Shown here: in pieces, positions 32,565 to 44,112 of the stretch | Layout of the letters: each line of letters opens with the position of its first letter | Numbering within the stretch: position 1 is the stretch's first letter | Assembly (NCBI GenBank): GCA_023053685.1 | Contig: JALIGW010000001.1 | Location: 49,643,859-49,707,858, forward strand | Reading direction: 5' to 3' | DNA length: 64,000 nt | DNA from: Diadophis punctatus similis | Taxonomy: Eukaryota > Chordata > Lepidosauria > Squamata > Dipsadidae | The notes under the pieces: generated by a model | Databases searched by the model: none | Seen by the model: only the letters and a program-made list of their open reading frames with translations | Told to the model about the DNA's origin: nothing | Made by a program: the position numbers and the translations under genes

Positions 32565-33094
32565 AAATCAAAACAAAACAATGATGATGAGATGAGGAAG
32601 AGGAATCGGGCATTGGGCATCAGCAAAGCCAAAATTTGGTAAAAGGTTCAGACAGGTTCAGTTATTGTGTAAATTCAAAACTGCCTCTGGTCAGAGGATC
32701 TTGAAAACTATTTGGAACCAGATGAAATTGTAATCTGGCCGAAAATCAGAATTCCTACTCTAAAAAAGTAGGATAGGCAATTTTCCCTTTCCCACTCCAG
32801 TTACCCAGGACCTATATTCTGAGATCTGTGGACTCTGATTCTGGCACTAAGATTAGCCAATATCTATCATGATCATTATCTATTAATAGCCTTCCCTCCA
32901 TTAATTTGGGTAGTTGTTTCTGTTAAATTGCATGGTTGCAAGAATCATGGTTAAGAATATGCTTTCTAATGCAATATTTGCATTTACTGTGATACATTTA
33001 GTAGTCTGGTTGTGTGGCCTCTGCTTATGCCACCACTTTGCTTCAGCCATAGCAGACAGTGTTATTGAGGAAGCCCTATGATCAAGGGAAAAAC
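32565..33094. other. unique non-coding DNA
   Basis: Nothing recognised; ends in CCATAATA, the target duplication of the next element. Confidence 0.5.
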
Positions 33095-33102
33095 CCATAA
33101 TA

Positions 33103-33448
33103 CAGGGGTGTCAAACTGGATTTCTTCGAAGGCCGGATCAGCATTGTAGCTCTCTGCAGGCTGGGGGAGGGGAGTGGGGGGAGTGGGAGGAATGCCTCCT
33201 GCAGCACCCTACCGGCCAAAATGGGTCACGGGGGGCACACACCCACCTTCTCGCAGCCTGTTTCTGGCCCCCCCAGCCTCCTGCCGAAAATGGGCCATGG
33301 GGGTGGGAGTGGGGCGGCGCACACATTCCAATTTGGCTGGCAGAGGCATTATGGGCTTTCCTTTCATATTTCCAGGCTAGCCCCGTGGGCTAGATTTAAG
33401 GACTCATGGGCTGGATCCGGCCCGCGGGCCTTGAGTTTGACACCCCTG
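33103..33448. mobile_element. hAT-Charlie-like MITE (CAGGGGTGTCAAACT type)
   Basis: Ends CAGGGGTGTCAAACTGG and GAGTTTGACACCCCTG are inverted repeats; exact 8-bp duplication CCATAATA (33095-33102, 33449-33456). 346 bp, with a GC-rich interior containing GGCCGGATC near the left end and GGATCCGGCCCGCGGGCC near the right end. No transposase. Confidence 0.93.
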
Positions 33449-33590
33449 CCATAATAGATCACTGGATGCAGATTGTATAATCCAGGCAAATAAGAGGTAG
33501 AGGCTGCACAATTTGATCCTAATCACCTGCAGAAGTTTCAAAATCCCTTCCATGTGGCAGATTTCTTGTCCATTTGGTGTCAGTGGCTAT

Positions 33591-33954
33591 CAGGGGTGGG
33601 TTCTAACTTACCTCACTGCCGGTTCGCTTCCTCCCGCGCCATGTGGCTGCACCTCATGGTCGCACACGCACTTTTTACGTGCGCATGCGCAGTTGCAAAA
33701 AAATCCAAAAAATGCCCCCCAAAGCCAAAAACAAGATGGCTATGCATGCGCAGTGTCGGAAATTTGGCTTCTGCGCATGCTCAGAAAAAAAAATCCAAAA
33801 TGTAAAAAAATCAAAAAATAAAAAATAAAAAAAAATATGGTGGTGCCCACCGACCTGCACCGACCAAACCGGTTCCGTGATGTCATTGTGACATCACCAG
33901 TGGGTTGCTACTGGTTTGGGCAAACTGGTCTGAACCTGGAGGAACCCACCTCTG
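33591..33954 (-). mobile_element. hAT-like MITE, GAACCGG family, copy 5 (reversed)
   Basis: From CAGGGGTGGGTTCTAAC to GGAACCCACCTCTG; flanks GTGGCTAT / GTGACTAT (one mismatch). Contains a perfect TGCGCATGCGCA palindrome at 33680-33691 and TGCGCATGCTCA at 33772-33783. Confidence 0.91.
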
Positions 33955-34094
33955 GTGACTATCATCCAATGGCAATGAACTGCCTTTTAGAAATGAGCTG
34001 GGGTCAAGATCTCTTACCAATTTGGCTAGCATTTTGCTAGTGGTTGCTTTGATTTGTGTGAGCTTTGATTCATCAGCAGCAGAAACTATTGCGA

Positions 34095-34220
34095 CAAGGC
34101 TGTCAAACCACGGCCAGATGCGTCATGCTCTGGCCACGCCCATGCCTGATTTAGCAAAGGGGAGAAAAGTCACGATGTGTCATGTGACACCGCCGGGATG
34201 ACACAAGTTTGACACCCTTG
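34095..34220. mobile_element. short hAT-like MITE (CAAGGCTGTCAAAC type)
   Basis: 126 bp. CAAGGCTGTCAAAC at the left and GTTTGACACCCTTG at the right; flanks TATTGCGA / TATTACGG agree at 6 of 8. A diverged relative of the element at 33103. Confidence 0.75.
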
Positions 34221-34324
34221 TATTACGGTGATTGTGTCAATGTTTTGCCAAGTTATATGGGGCTTTCTTTGGCCCGTAAAAGCTGATGAATTTGATTGAG
34301 TGCTGTCTGGATTGAGTCAAAAAG

Positions 34325-34776
34325 AAGGCCATGAAAATAATTTCTGACCCCTAGCATCCTGGATATAAATTGTTTCAACTCCTACCCTCAAAACGACGCT
34401 ATAGAGCACTGCACACCAAGACAACTAGGCACAAGAACAGTTTTTTCCCGAACGCCATCACTCTGCTAAACAAATAATTCCCTCAACACTGTCAAACTAT
34501 TCACTAAGGTTGCATTACTATTACTATTAGTCTTCTCATCGTTCCTATCACCCATCTCCTCCCACTTAAGACTGTATGACTGTAACTTGTTGCTTGTACC
34601 CTTACGATTTATATTAATATTGATTGTTTCCTGATTGCTTATTTGTACTCTATGACAATCATTAAGTGTTGTACCTCATGATTCTTGACAAATGTATCTT
34701 TTCTTTTATGTACACTGAGAGCATATGCACCAAAGACAAATTCCTTGTGTGTCCAATCACACTTGGCCAATAAAGA
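34325..34776 (+). mobile_element. LINE 3' end with NSFFPNAITLLN terminus
   Basis: Plus strand ends a LINE ORF with LFQLLPSKRRYRAL, TKTTRHKNSFFPNAITLLNK and a stop near 34470, followed by a ~300-bp 3' UTR that finishes CACTTGGCCAATAAAGAATTC and enters a pentamer repeat. The RHKNSFFP-type ending is typical of one branch of the CR1/L2/Rex1 group and differs from the other CR1 copies here. A frameshift lies upstream. Confidence 0.8.
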
Positions 34777-34896
34777 ATTCTATTCTATTCTATTCTATTC
34801 TATTCTATTCTATTCTATTCTATTCTATTCCATTCCATTCCATTCCATTCCATTCCATTCCATTCCATTCCATTCTATTCTATTCTATTCTATTCT
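34777..34896 (+). repeat. compound pentamer array (ATTCT)n(ATTCC)n(ATTCT)n
   Basis: About 120 bp. ATTCT units, then about nine ATTCC units (34827-34873), then ATTCT again, directly after the LINE end. The inner block shows a point-mutated unit that has itself expanded. Confidence 0.96.
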
Positions 34897-35077
34897 AGAA
34901 TGTCCAGTGTCCCTGAAGGTTTGATCCATGCCAGTCTTGCTTCCTTTCTGAAGCTGAAGGGTTAAGTCTTTGTGCTCATCTGAATCCAAGAGATTGTCAC
35001 TATGTCATTATGGAAGGTTGTGATGCTTGCAATCTTGAAGAAAATGCCCTTCTAAAATGGCTTCACTATATCCAGTA

Positions 35078-35314
35078 CAGGTAGTCCTCAACTTACAACA
35101 GTTCATTTAGTGTCTGTTCAAAGTTACAACACCACTGAAACAAGTGATTTATGACTGTTTTTCACATTTACAACCCTTGCAGCATGCTCATGGTCATGTG
35201 ATCAAAATTCAGACACTTGGCAACTGACTCAGATTTATCACAGTTGCAGGGTCCTGTCTCACTTAGCAAGCTAAATTTTGGGCTCAATTGTGGTCGTAAG
35301 TCAAGGACTAACTA
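35078..35314. mobile_element. TA-target DNA transposon (CAGGTAGTCCTCAAC type)
   Basis: Left end CAGGTAGTCCTCAACTTAC after TA; right end GTCGTAAGTCAAGGACTA is its inverted repeat with some mismatches. Common squamate non-autonomous element of Tc1/mariner/Tigger type by the TA target (inferred). 237 bp, no coding capacity. A collapsed copy is at 18358. Confidence 0.8.
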
Positions 35315-35319
35315 CTATT

Positions 35320-36325
35320 CAGCCTCCAACCTTCCATTTTTAGAGACAGTTATTGAGATAGTGATGATGGGTGAGCTACAAAACACCTTGCCAGACAGGT
35401 GCAATTTTGTTAAACCACCCTCCATCCTCTGTCAATGCTAGTGTTGTCTTTTGATGGGGGAGCATTGCTCATGAAAAAACAGGTCCATGACATGGGATCC
35501 TTCTGGACTCATAGTACTTGCTAGAGGACCAAATAGAGGCTGTGATCGAGGGATTTTTACCCAGATCTGGCGGCTTTGTCAGTTGCCACTATATCCAATA
35601 TATAAGAACCTAGGAACAATAATTCATGCCCCCATTGTCATTCAATTAGACTACTAGTACATTGTGATCCATTGGTGGCTGCCATTCAGAAGCGTTAATT
35701 GACCCAGAATGCAGCTTTCTATGTGCTAATAGGCACCCCATCATTGGGAATATATTCCATTTGTACTTCTATCCTTGCCTGGGTTTTCTGGTGGAAGCTG
35801 AAGTGCTATTTAATCTACAGGACCAGTTAATTCTACTGAAATTGTCTCAACTGATAAGGTCATCTCAGGAGAAACAGTGAATAGTTCCCCACTCCCAGGA
35901 AACAAAAGGGGCTGAAATTAAAAGATGCTGCTTTTCAGTAATAATGCCTGCCATTTGAATTAGCCTTCCAGTAAAATTAGAACCCCATCCTGATTTCATT
36001 TAGGAAAACATTAAAATTGAGCTCTTTCATAAAATGTTTACCTTAGATCTTAGAAGTAATCATTGGTGTATATCTATAGTTTAACAGTGGGACACGTTTT
36101 TGTTCATTGTGTCTGAAAGTCTTTGTAAAGACCTATGTAAAGTTTATTTGCTTTAATATTTTTTAAAAAGATTTATTCTGTTTATTTTACAGTAAAATAT
36201 AATAAGAGTTTCAAGTGTAACATCTGAAGTTCAAAATCTTCAGCATTCCAAATGTGTTATACAGTCCAATGTTTTGTATCTCTAGGTACAATATAGGAGT
36301 TGTCCTGGCATTGCCCATGTTTAAG
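35320..36325. other. unique non-coding DNA
   Basis: Text around 35380-35900 loosely resembles a decayed gene-like or repeat sequence but no family can be supported. No open frame stands out. Confidence 0.35.
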
Positions 36326-36327
36326 TA

Positions 36328-37249
36328 CTGTATTTTTCGGATTATAATACGCACCTTTTTACCCCCCAAAAGAGGGTGAAAACTTGAGTGCGTCTTATAC
36401 ACTGAATGTAGCCCCACCCACCCAGCCACCCCCACCCTTTGGCCTCTGTCTTCCAGCAATTTACCTGTTTGCAGCAAACAGGGAAGAGCCTGTAAAGCCA
36501 AGCAAGTCCTTAGCAGCTTCCCGACCTACAGCTAATTTGCCAGGTGCTAAAATGAAACTGAAACTAGCAAAGAGGCAAATAGCTGGGAGAGACACGCGGA
36601 TTTTTATTTTCTGCTGAACTGGATGCAAGGGGGTAAGTGAATAACTATAAATGTCTGTAGAATGTACAAATTATTAGACTTATTTTTTAAACACTGCTTT
36701 ATTATTTGCTTTGCTGGCTGTGGAATTCTGGGAGTTGAAGTCCACAAGTCTTAAAGTTGCCAAGGTTGGAGACCCCTGTTCTAGGCAACTTAACAAAATA
36801 AAGAAGCTTTTTAAAATAAATGTTTGCTCTGAAGAGGCCCAGTGCTATTGTATCTTCTTTTAAATAATAGAGAATAATGTATACTTCCAGAAATTTTAAT
36901 TAATTTAAACAGCTCTGTACAAGTATAGTTTGAAATGTAACAGTGTCCTGTTTAGTATTAGAGTTAAATCCTGACTTACCTTGGAGTAGATCTATTTAAA
37001 TAATTGGGAGGAGTTAGTGTGACTACATTTAAGAAAACTTTCTGGCATAATGTACATTTCTCCAATTCTTTGCTATTTCTATGGGTCAGGCACACATGCA
37101 CAGAAATACACAGCAAACAGTGTATTTCATCTGTGCTGTTTGCTGTTTGGCAAATTGCTTGGAGGCAGAGGCCTTTTTCCCTTGTTTTCCTCCCCCAAAA
37201 TTAAGGTGCGTCTTATACTTTGGAGTGTCTTATACTCCGAAAAATATGG
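36328..37249. mobile_element. TA-flanked TIR transposon, copy 3 (without LINE)
   Basis: Left CTGTATTTTTCGGATTATAA and right TATACTCCGAAAAATATGG, flanked by TA on both sides. It aligns with the 5185 copy on both sides of that copy's LINE: TTATTAGACTTATTTTTTAA, AAGAAGCTTTTTAAAATAAA and GGGTCAGGCACACATGCACA are shared. It therefore gives the uninterrupted form, about 0.9 kb. A half MITE (36709-36778) is inserted in it. Confidence 0.88.
36709..36778. mobile_element. half of a palindromic MITE
   Basis: Only the right arm of the 8176-type MITE: from the centre (GCTGGCTG) through TTCTGGGAGTTGAAGTCC to GGAGACCCCTG. It interrupts sequence that is continuous in the 5185 copy (TTATTATTGTTCTAG), so it inserted after the family spread. 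Confidence 0.85.
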
Positions 37250-37382
37250 TAGTTACAATCTCCATCTATAATAAATGAAATGAAATTTGCTTGCAGGAAT
37301 TATAAATGCATTTTTATAAACTATTATTATCTGCCTCCTTAGGTATCCAGTGGAAAACTAAGTAATAAAAAAGCAGGCATTA

Positions 37383-37640
37383 CCGTATTTTTTGGAATAT
37401 AAGACGCACCTTTTTACCCCCAAAAAGAGGGTGAAAATTTGGGTGCGTCTTATGCACCGAATGTAGCCCTACCCACCCACCAGCCCCCACCCTTCGGAGG
37501 TTTTCGGCCTCCGTGCGTCACATTTTCAGCCGGTTCCAGCCATTGTTGGCCACCGCTGCTGCAGCCATTGCTGCCCGGAGGCACTGCTGCCCCTGCTGCT
37601 GCCCCTGCTGCTGCCCCCTCTGCCCCCGCCACTGCCTATG
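37383..37640 (+). mobile_element. TA-flanked TIR transposon, copy 4 (left end only)
   Basis: TA at 37381-37382, then CCGTATTTTTTGGAATATAA and GGTGCGTCTTATGCACCGAATG as in copies 1 and 3. The interior soon turns GC-rich with a CTGCTGCCC repeat (about 37553-37622). No right terminal repeat is visible, so the right boundary is arbitrary. Confidence 0.7.
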
Positions 37641-39504
37641 TGCTTCAGTCTGAGAAAGTAACAGTAGGTTTAAGAATGTTATTAAGAGGGGGAGAAGGCA
37701 CTTCAAAAAGTAAAATCTAGCACTTGTTCCCAAATGATTTCAACTGTTGTAGAGGACCTGTTGGTCATTTTAGAAATTGCTGATAATTTCTTACCTCTCT
37801 GCATTGGCTTGCCAGATGCCTCTTTGCCAGGGAAAAAAAAGAAAGAGAAACTTGGGGAATGGGTGTAAAGGCAAATAGCTGGGAAGTCTTTTAACTGTTC
37901 AGGCATTCCATATTAGAGATGTGATTTTTAACAAAAGTCATTTTAGTCACATGTTTGACATACATATCTGGGGACATGCTTACCAGGATAGTGGTGCCTG
38001 AAAGAAAGTCAGCTGTGAGTTGAGGCAGAGAGGACAAAAATTTGGAACTAGAGTCTGCCTGATTCAAGGGCTTTTCAGGGACTTTGCCTGTTAGCTCTGC
38101 ACAGGGTCATCATAAGAAAGCCATGAGAGGAAGAGGAGGGCCTGCTGAATCAAAGAATGTACCTGATAATCTGTAGCTCTTCTCAGCATTGACCAGCCTC
38201 TTATAAGAAGAAAGCTTACAGGGCTAAAGCAAAATTGGACAACCATAGTTGATAAACCCAAAGGTGCTTTTTTCAAGAGGCAACTGGATTTTCTGGTTTT
38301 TCTTTGAAAACATTTCACTTCTCATCCAAGAAGCTTCTTCAGCTCTGTTGATAGACCTCCAGAATCTCTAGTTCTGGAAATGTTATCCCTGAAATTTGAT
38401 AACAAACAGTCAAAAAGTGCAGCGATCACTTTCTGTCTTGTTTACAATAAAAGGAGAGAAAAAGGATAAGACTTCATATACGTTGAATACTATTTAAAAT
38501 GTAATATCCAAACTATCCATTGTTTTCTGCAAGTCTATGACTAAGTTCAAGTTCTGTAACACATATGTGACAATATTAGTCACAGCTCTACAACCTTTGC
38601 TGATTTTTGTTCAAGTCATTAAACAGTTGCTAACTTTGTGTCTATAGTATGAGAGACTATAGTATCTGCATAGCAACTGTAGGAACTGTAAATTATTCCT
38701 AAACTAAGTAAGTACTCCAAAAGGAAGTCAGTTTGGAGTTTTAAGTCAGTAGGCTTGCATTCATTCACTCAGTACATTTCAAATTTGTGATAAAGGAGAT
38801 GAATTAAGGACTTCTGATGTCTTTCCCTTCCCTAGTGCTTTATTCTAATTAACTTTTCCTAACCAGATGTGTTGGGATGGCAATTCCCAGAATTCCAAAC
38901 TGTTATAGCATTTGTTCATGTTTTCTTGGAACTCTAGGAGTTGCGGTATCATGTAGGACTTGTAAATATTCAGTTTGGAGTTTTTATTTGAAGGCTATTC
39001 AATCAAATCTCTGAATCAATTTCCCAAATGGAACCAAATTGTCAAATTGGGCTCCTTTGAATTAATTGGGACATTTGTGCATGTGCAGAAATATTGTTCT
39101 TCCAAATCAAATAGATTTTCTAAAGTAAACAGATGCGCATTGGATCTGGAGTTTGGTAGCTCCACTTGGGAGTGCAAAATTGAGACTAGATTGGGGAAGG
39201 CTAGTTCACTAAAACACAAAGAGATGTGGCTATATAACATCACTACAGTGCATAAATAAGGAAAGAAAATAAAGAGAGAAAATTCTTAAGAATAGTTGAT
39301 GCTCATCTCCCTTTTAAGTAGCAATTTTACCATCCTAAATATATTCATGAAGGTTAAAGCTTTTCATGCGCCTATTTCAAGTTTAGGCATTTGTCTTACC
39401 TTGAAAACTACAATGAAGGGGCTTTTAAAACATACGATCAGCTTTCTGATCTCGACAAATATGTCCTGGATAGACCATAGTAAAACAGAGGGACACAGTT
39501 ACAC
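37641..39504. other. unique non-coding DNA
   Basis: No gene, exon or element that I can support. Short AT-rich words and one imperfect inverted pair near 38878-38945 (AATTCCCAGAATTCC / GGAACTCTAGGAGTTG) hint at a decayed MITE. Confidence 0.4.
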
Positions 39505-39605
39505 TTTTAAAACATTATTTATTAAATTTATATGATGCCCATCTCATTGTTGAAGTGACTCTGGGTGGCTTACAAAATGATAAAAAGATAAACATAAAAG
39601 GAGTT
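39505..39605 (-). mobile_element. CR1 LINE 3' UTR remnant, antisense
   Basis: TTATTTATTAAATTTATATGATGCCCATCTC followed by ACTCTGGGTGGCTTACAAAATG is the reversed CR1 3' end seen at 5466 and 29640. About 100 bp only. Confidence 0.7.
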
Positions 39606-41214
39606 AAAAAATTAATGAGACTTAAATATGGAAAAATTAATGTGTCCTCTTGATTAGTTTTAAATATTTCAGATGGTCAAGTTAAACAACGGATACATAT
39701 TACAGGGCTATTCTGATAACAAGCATATACAGAGAAAGTAATATTTTGTGATTAGCTGTACACAGCTGGGCAAAACAAGGAAAGAAAGCTGATACCTCCA
39801 TAAAGTTTTTAATACAGGAATAGCGTATGTAAAGAAACAAAGTAAAATAATAAAGCATTCCATTTACCTCTCCCATATAGAGAGAGTATTGACTGATATG
39901 GAACAAATGAAACAAAACTGTATTGTATATACGTATAACTGTTCATGCAGATGGACTTACCATGATGGGTTTCACCAAGCTTTCCTCTTGGGCTAGAATA
40001 TCTTATTCTTCTTGCTAAATGGTATTTAAGAGCATAAAATACTTTTTATGAAAATGCTTTTCAAGGCTAAATTACATTGAAAGCCTTTTCTATAGCCCAC
40101 ATTGCTATTTAGGAGAGCATGTTATTTCTTTTTAATTTGCTCATTCATTCCTGAATAACTTTTCATAGGACTCTAGACACTGCAGCGTGACAGCTAAACC
40201 AAGGAGCATCGGATGCAATGGAATTGCTCTACAAGCAACCTTGCCAAAGGCCCTTTTTCACTGCACAAAGCTGGCTCCATCTTTGTATATTGAGAGAGCT
40301 AAATCAATGTTAAATGCTTGGCTCTTTTTACAGGACAATGACCAGGACCTAAGCTGTGTCCTTCCTTGTTTGATTGACACTTGAAACGTTGAGTCGGAAT
40401 CAGCCAGAGGCACTGCTACAAGCTTGATGCCTCTGCTGGGGATAACAACTGGTGACATCTGCAGAAAGGCCGACAAAAGGCAGTTGAAAGCCGTGTTTGT
40501 TGCCTTCCCGGTCTCAGATCTCGGCTCTTTCATGGAGATCCTTCCTTGCTTTAATATTATGATTCAGCACCTGGCTCTTTTGAACCTTGCTTTAGACTTC
40601 AAAAGACGAGGTGGTATTAACAAACATGAAACAAAAAAGTGGCAGTAGTTTGATTTACTCTTGTTGTCTTATCAAGGGGGAGGGGGTGTCACCAGCTGCC
40701 ACTTTCTGTCATCTTTGGAACCATTATCATTTCTCTAAAATCTAAAAGACTCCATTTAATAACAGCTTTTGAATACAAGCGAGATCAGTAACGTATATGG
40801 TTCTTGGATGGCGAGACCATCAAGTGAATAGAAAGATGTTGCCAAAAAGGAAAAAAAAAACGCGTAAAACAAAGCAAAACCTAAGCAGATTTTTTTTTCA
40901 AGAAGCTTGTAGTACTTTATGTGTATTGACCTTGATTTCAGCATTAAGCAAATCAAACCCAGTTGTATTTTCTTTGTATGTGCACACGTGAGTTCTATTT
41001 TGCATTTTCCTTGAGACCTTTCTTTTTTTGTTCTGTTGAGGACTAAACTGTTCCAAGGCAAAAGAGGAGGGGAGAAAAAGCTTTCAGACAGAAGTTAGCA
41101 TAAATTATCAAGAAATGAAGACTTGCATTCTCAGTGAAATGTAGGTCAAATATTCCAAATGGAAACTAGTTTCCTTGGAAAAGGGAACATGCAAGCTAGC
41201 TGAAACCAACCATT
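39606..41214. other. unique non-coding DNA, part possibly conserved
   Basis: No gene recognised. 40140-40640 is a repeat-free, balanced-composition stretch that stands out against AT-rich surroundings and is listed as a candidate conserved element. Its frames are not protein-like. Confidence 0.45.
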
Positions 41215-41658
41215 CATTTGATACAGGAAGGCAATGGTTCAACAGAAAGAGCAACTAAGATGATTAAAAACTGGAGACAAACATATGAAAAATGGTTACA
41301 GGAATTGGGTATGGGCAGTCTAGAGAAAAGAAGGACTGGGGTGACATAATAGCAGTATTTGAGGGGATGCCACAAAGAAGAGGGGGTCAACTTATTTTCC
41401 AAAGCACCAGAAGGCAAGACAAGAAACAATGGATGGAAACTAAACAAGGAGAGAAGCAACTTGGCATTAAGGAGAAACTTCCTAACAGTGAGGACAATTA
41501 ACTAGTGGAACAGCTTGCCTTCAGAAGTTGTGGGTGCTTCATCACTGGAGATTTTTAAGAATAGACTTAACAGTCACCTGTCTGAAATGGCATAGGCTTT
41601 CCTTCTTGAGCAGAGGTTGGACTAGAAGACCTCCAAGGTCCCTTCCAGCTCTATTCTG
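41215..41658 (+). mobile_element. CR1 LINE 3' end
   Basis: Plus-strand CR1 end: GTGACATAATAGCAGTATTTG, CCACAAAGAAGAGGG, GGATGGAAACTAAACAAGG, GAGATTTTTAAGAATAGAC, then GGTTGGACTAGAAGACCTCC and CCTTCCAGCTCTATTCTGG. Frame broken by small changes. No long ATTCT tail remains. Confidence 0.9.
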
Positions 41659-41659
41659 G

Positions 41660-42639
41660 TTGATTGAAAGGGCTATTTTCCTAGATCTGAATGAAACTGA
41701 GATTTTTGCAAACAGGCAAGTGCTTGATCCCTGAACTAGGCTCAAAATAGGCACATTCTTATTGGAGCATGTCTGACTCACAATCCATACCCATCCAGAG
41801 CAATTTCAGAAACGAAGAGGGACAATTAAGTGACTTTATAAGAAAGGCAAGAACACTTTCAATACACTCTTTTAAAAACACTTATGATTGTTTTTAATCA
41901 GAAAGATGCCTTAACTTTTTGAAACCTTATAAAAACATGTCAAAGGTATGTTACTAGAGATAGCCTTTTCAAAGTTGCTTTTAAAGTTGTTGCCAGTCAT
42001 TTAAGCTTACTGGTATTGTCCAGTGGGCTATTTTCATGTTTAATATTTTGTGTTTTACCTTACTAAGTGTTTAGATGAGATATGCTGTATATTTAATATA
42101 TATTTATGCTGGGTTGTTGCATAATCAGCCAGGTGTTTAGACTGGATTTAACATTTTTATCCATTTATCAAGTCTATGTAGTTCATCTTCACATGGTTCT
42201 GACCAATTGTTGGTCTTCCTTGCTCTTTTCTCCACCATTTCTGCTATTATTGCAAGTTCTTTCATGAAAGTCCCCCCCCTTCTCCGCCTCCTTTATCCAA
42301 CCTGCATTCTTGTATTTCTTTGGGCTGCCCCATAACTGCCTTCAGAACTTGACTGTTTCTTCTTTGTCAGGTGTTGACTGGTTCATTGCAGTCTCTCCTT
42401 TGATGGATTGTAGAAATGTTTCTTATATTGACTGAAACTGGAGATTTTGCCTATAGCAACGCTAAGTTAGCATGCAATTTGAGTTTTGTATATTTTGATT
42501 TTCTTGGCTATAGCTACTTATTTGTTACCTTATTATTTCCAGTGCTTCCTTAATCTTTCCAGGTTCTAGGTGAGATTTCTTGATAGGTACCAATTATCGT
42601 TGGTATTATCTTTGCTTTCTTTTATTACTATTGTTATGG
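41660..42639. other. non-coding DNA, possibly decayed repeats
   Basis: T-rich text from about 42140 onward recalls antisense LINE sequence but no motif is secure enough to assign. Nothing else recognised. Confidence 0.35.
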
Positions 42640-44112
42640 TTGGTTACAAAGTAAGGCAAATGTTTAGACTGTATTTGGCATGTCTTTATTTTTAAATATA
42701 TTAATGACAAAATAGTTAACAGGAAGAACAATAATAAAAAAGACAAAGTTAAAATTCCAAAATCCTCTGTTAACAAACTGTTATTTTAATCAACTCATAG
42801 AAAATTTACCATGGCTTCTTAACGATCCCAAATCATTCCAAGAATTAACATTGATTGGTTCTTGATCAAATATCCATGTTTGCTTCTTAGTACCTTTTCT
42901 TATTAATTGTTGTCTGCTTAAATACAATAAGTCCAATCTCCAAAGTCAGTCTATCTTCCCCCCAAAAAAGTCAAAATGACCTTGTTCCCCAGTTAAATTT
43001 GACAAACCCATTCCCCAATCTTCTTCAATTCACTTTAAAAAGACCAGTTTATCACTTATCCACTCAGACAGTTTTCTGTGTATAACAGTGCAGGCCTGAA
43101 CTTCAGGGAAGCATATGGAGTCAACTGTTCTAATTCTATATTTCCATATTTTTTCCTCAGCAAATCTACTCTTCCAAATCACATTCTTTTTGTGGATTTA
43201 ATGTATTTATAGTCACTTGCCTCTCAATGTTTTCTACAGTACTTATGAGTTCATCAAACTTTTAAAAAAAGCTTTCAGCTAAGAATTGCATGTTGCCAGT
43301 CTTTTTTTGAGTGACATCCTCCTTGGCTTGTCTGTAATCTGCTACATTGTTGCTTTACATAGTATATAAGAGAGTCCTTCAAAGCTAAAGAAGAAAAAAG
43401 GCAAACGAGCAGGGAAGATATTTTGATATTTCAATTAAAAAAAAGAAAGTTTAAGGAAAATAAATTCTAAACTTTTTGCAAATTGATAAAACACAAAATC
43501 CCTGTACTGAATGCCCAATAAAAATATAAATCAAGTAAAAGCAATAGCACTTTACTTATATACCGCTTCATAGTGCTTTACAGCCTACTCTAAGCGGTTT
43601 ACAGAGTGCAGCATATTGCCCCCAACAATCTGGGTCCTCATTTTACCCACCTCGGAAGGATGGAAGGCTGAGTCAACCTTGAGCCTAGTGAAAAGCACTT
43701 TCACTATCCAGGGCACTATTCAAAACAGCATAAATCAAAGGAAGAAAAAAAACAATTAGAGTCCAGCAGGAGGTTAAAATTGGTCAACTTTTAAAGATAA
43801 AAAGCAAAGTAAAACAGAGGATTCAAAAAGTGAAGGTAAAACCCATGCCTGCTTAAGAAAACAAACTGCTGAGAAGAAGATATATGCCCAGTGACTTTCC
43901 AACCTCTCCCAGAGGGAACTGGGCATACATCAAAACTCCCCTTGCCAGGTAGGTGCATAGTCATCCAAAAGCCATCTTGGGTCATCCCTAAGTGCTCCCA
44001 TTGAAATCCAGGGAGCAGCACTGACAGAGAACCCGCTTTGGCAGCAAAATCAGCAGATCATCGGCAAGAGAGAAAAATTACCTTACCATTCAGCAGCCAT
44101 CTTGGTGAGGAA
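42640..44112 (-). mobile_element. possible L1 5' part, antisense, decayed
   Basis: On the minus strand the segment begins CCAAGATGGCTGCTGAATGG, a typical start for an L1-type 5' UTR, continues into a GC-balanced leader and then an AT-rich lysine/glutamate-coding stretch resembling ORF1, and ends near AATAAAGACATGCC. Frames are broken. A SINE interrupts it. The L1 call rests on general form only. Confidence 0.35.
43540..43715 (-). mobile_element. tRNA-derived SINE, reversed, head truncated
   Basis: AAGCAATAGCACTTTACTT, GCGGTTTACAGAGTGC, CCCAACAATCTGGGTCCTC, GGAAGGATGGAAGGCTGAGT match the 8984 SINE in reverse. The tRNA head is missing beyond the GCCTAGTGA part. Confidence 0.9.
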
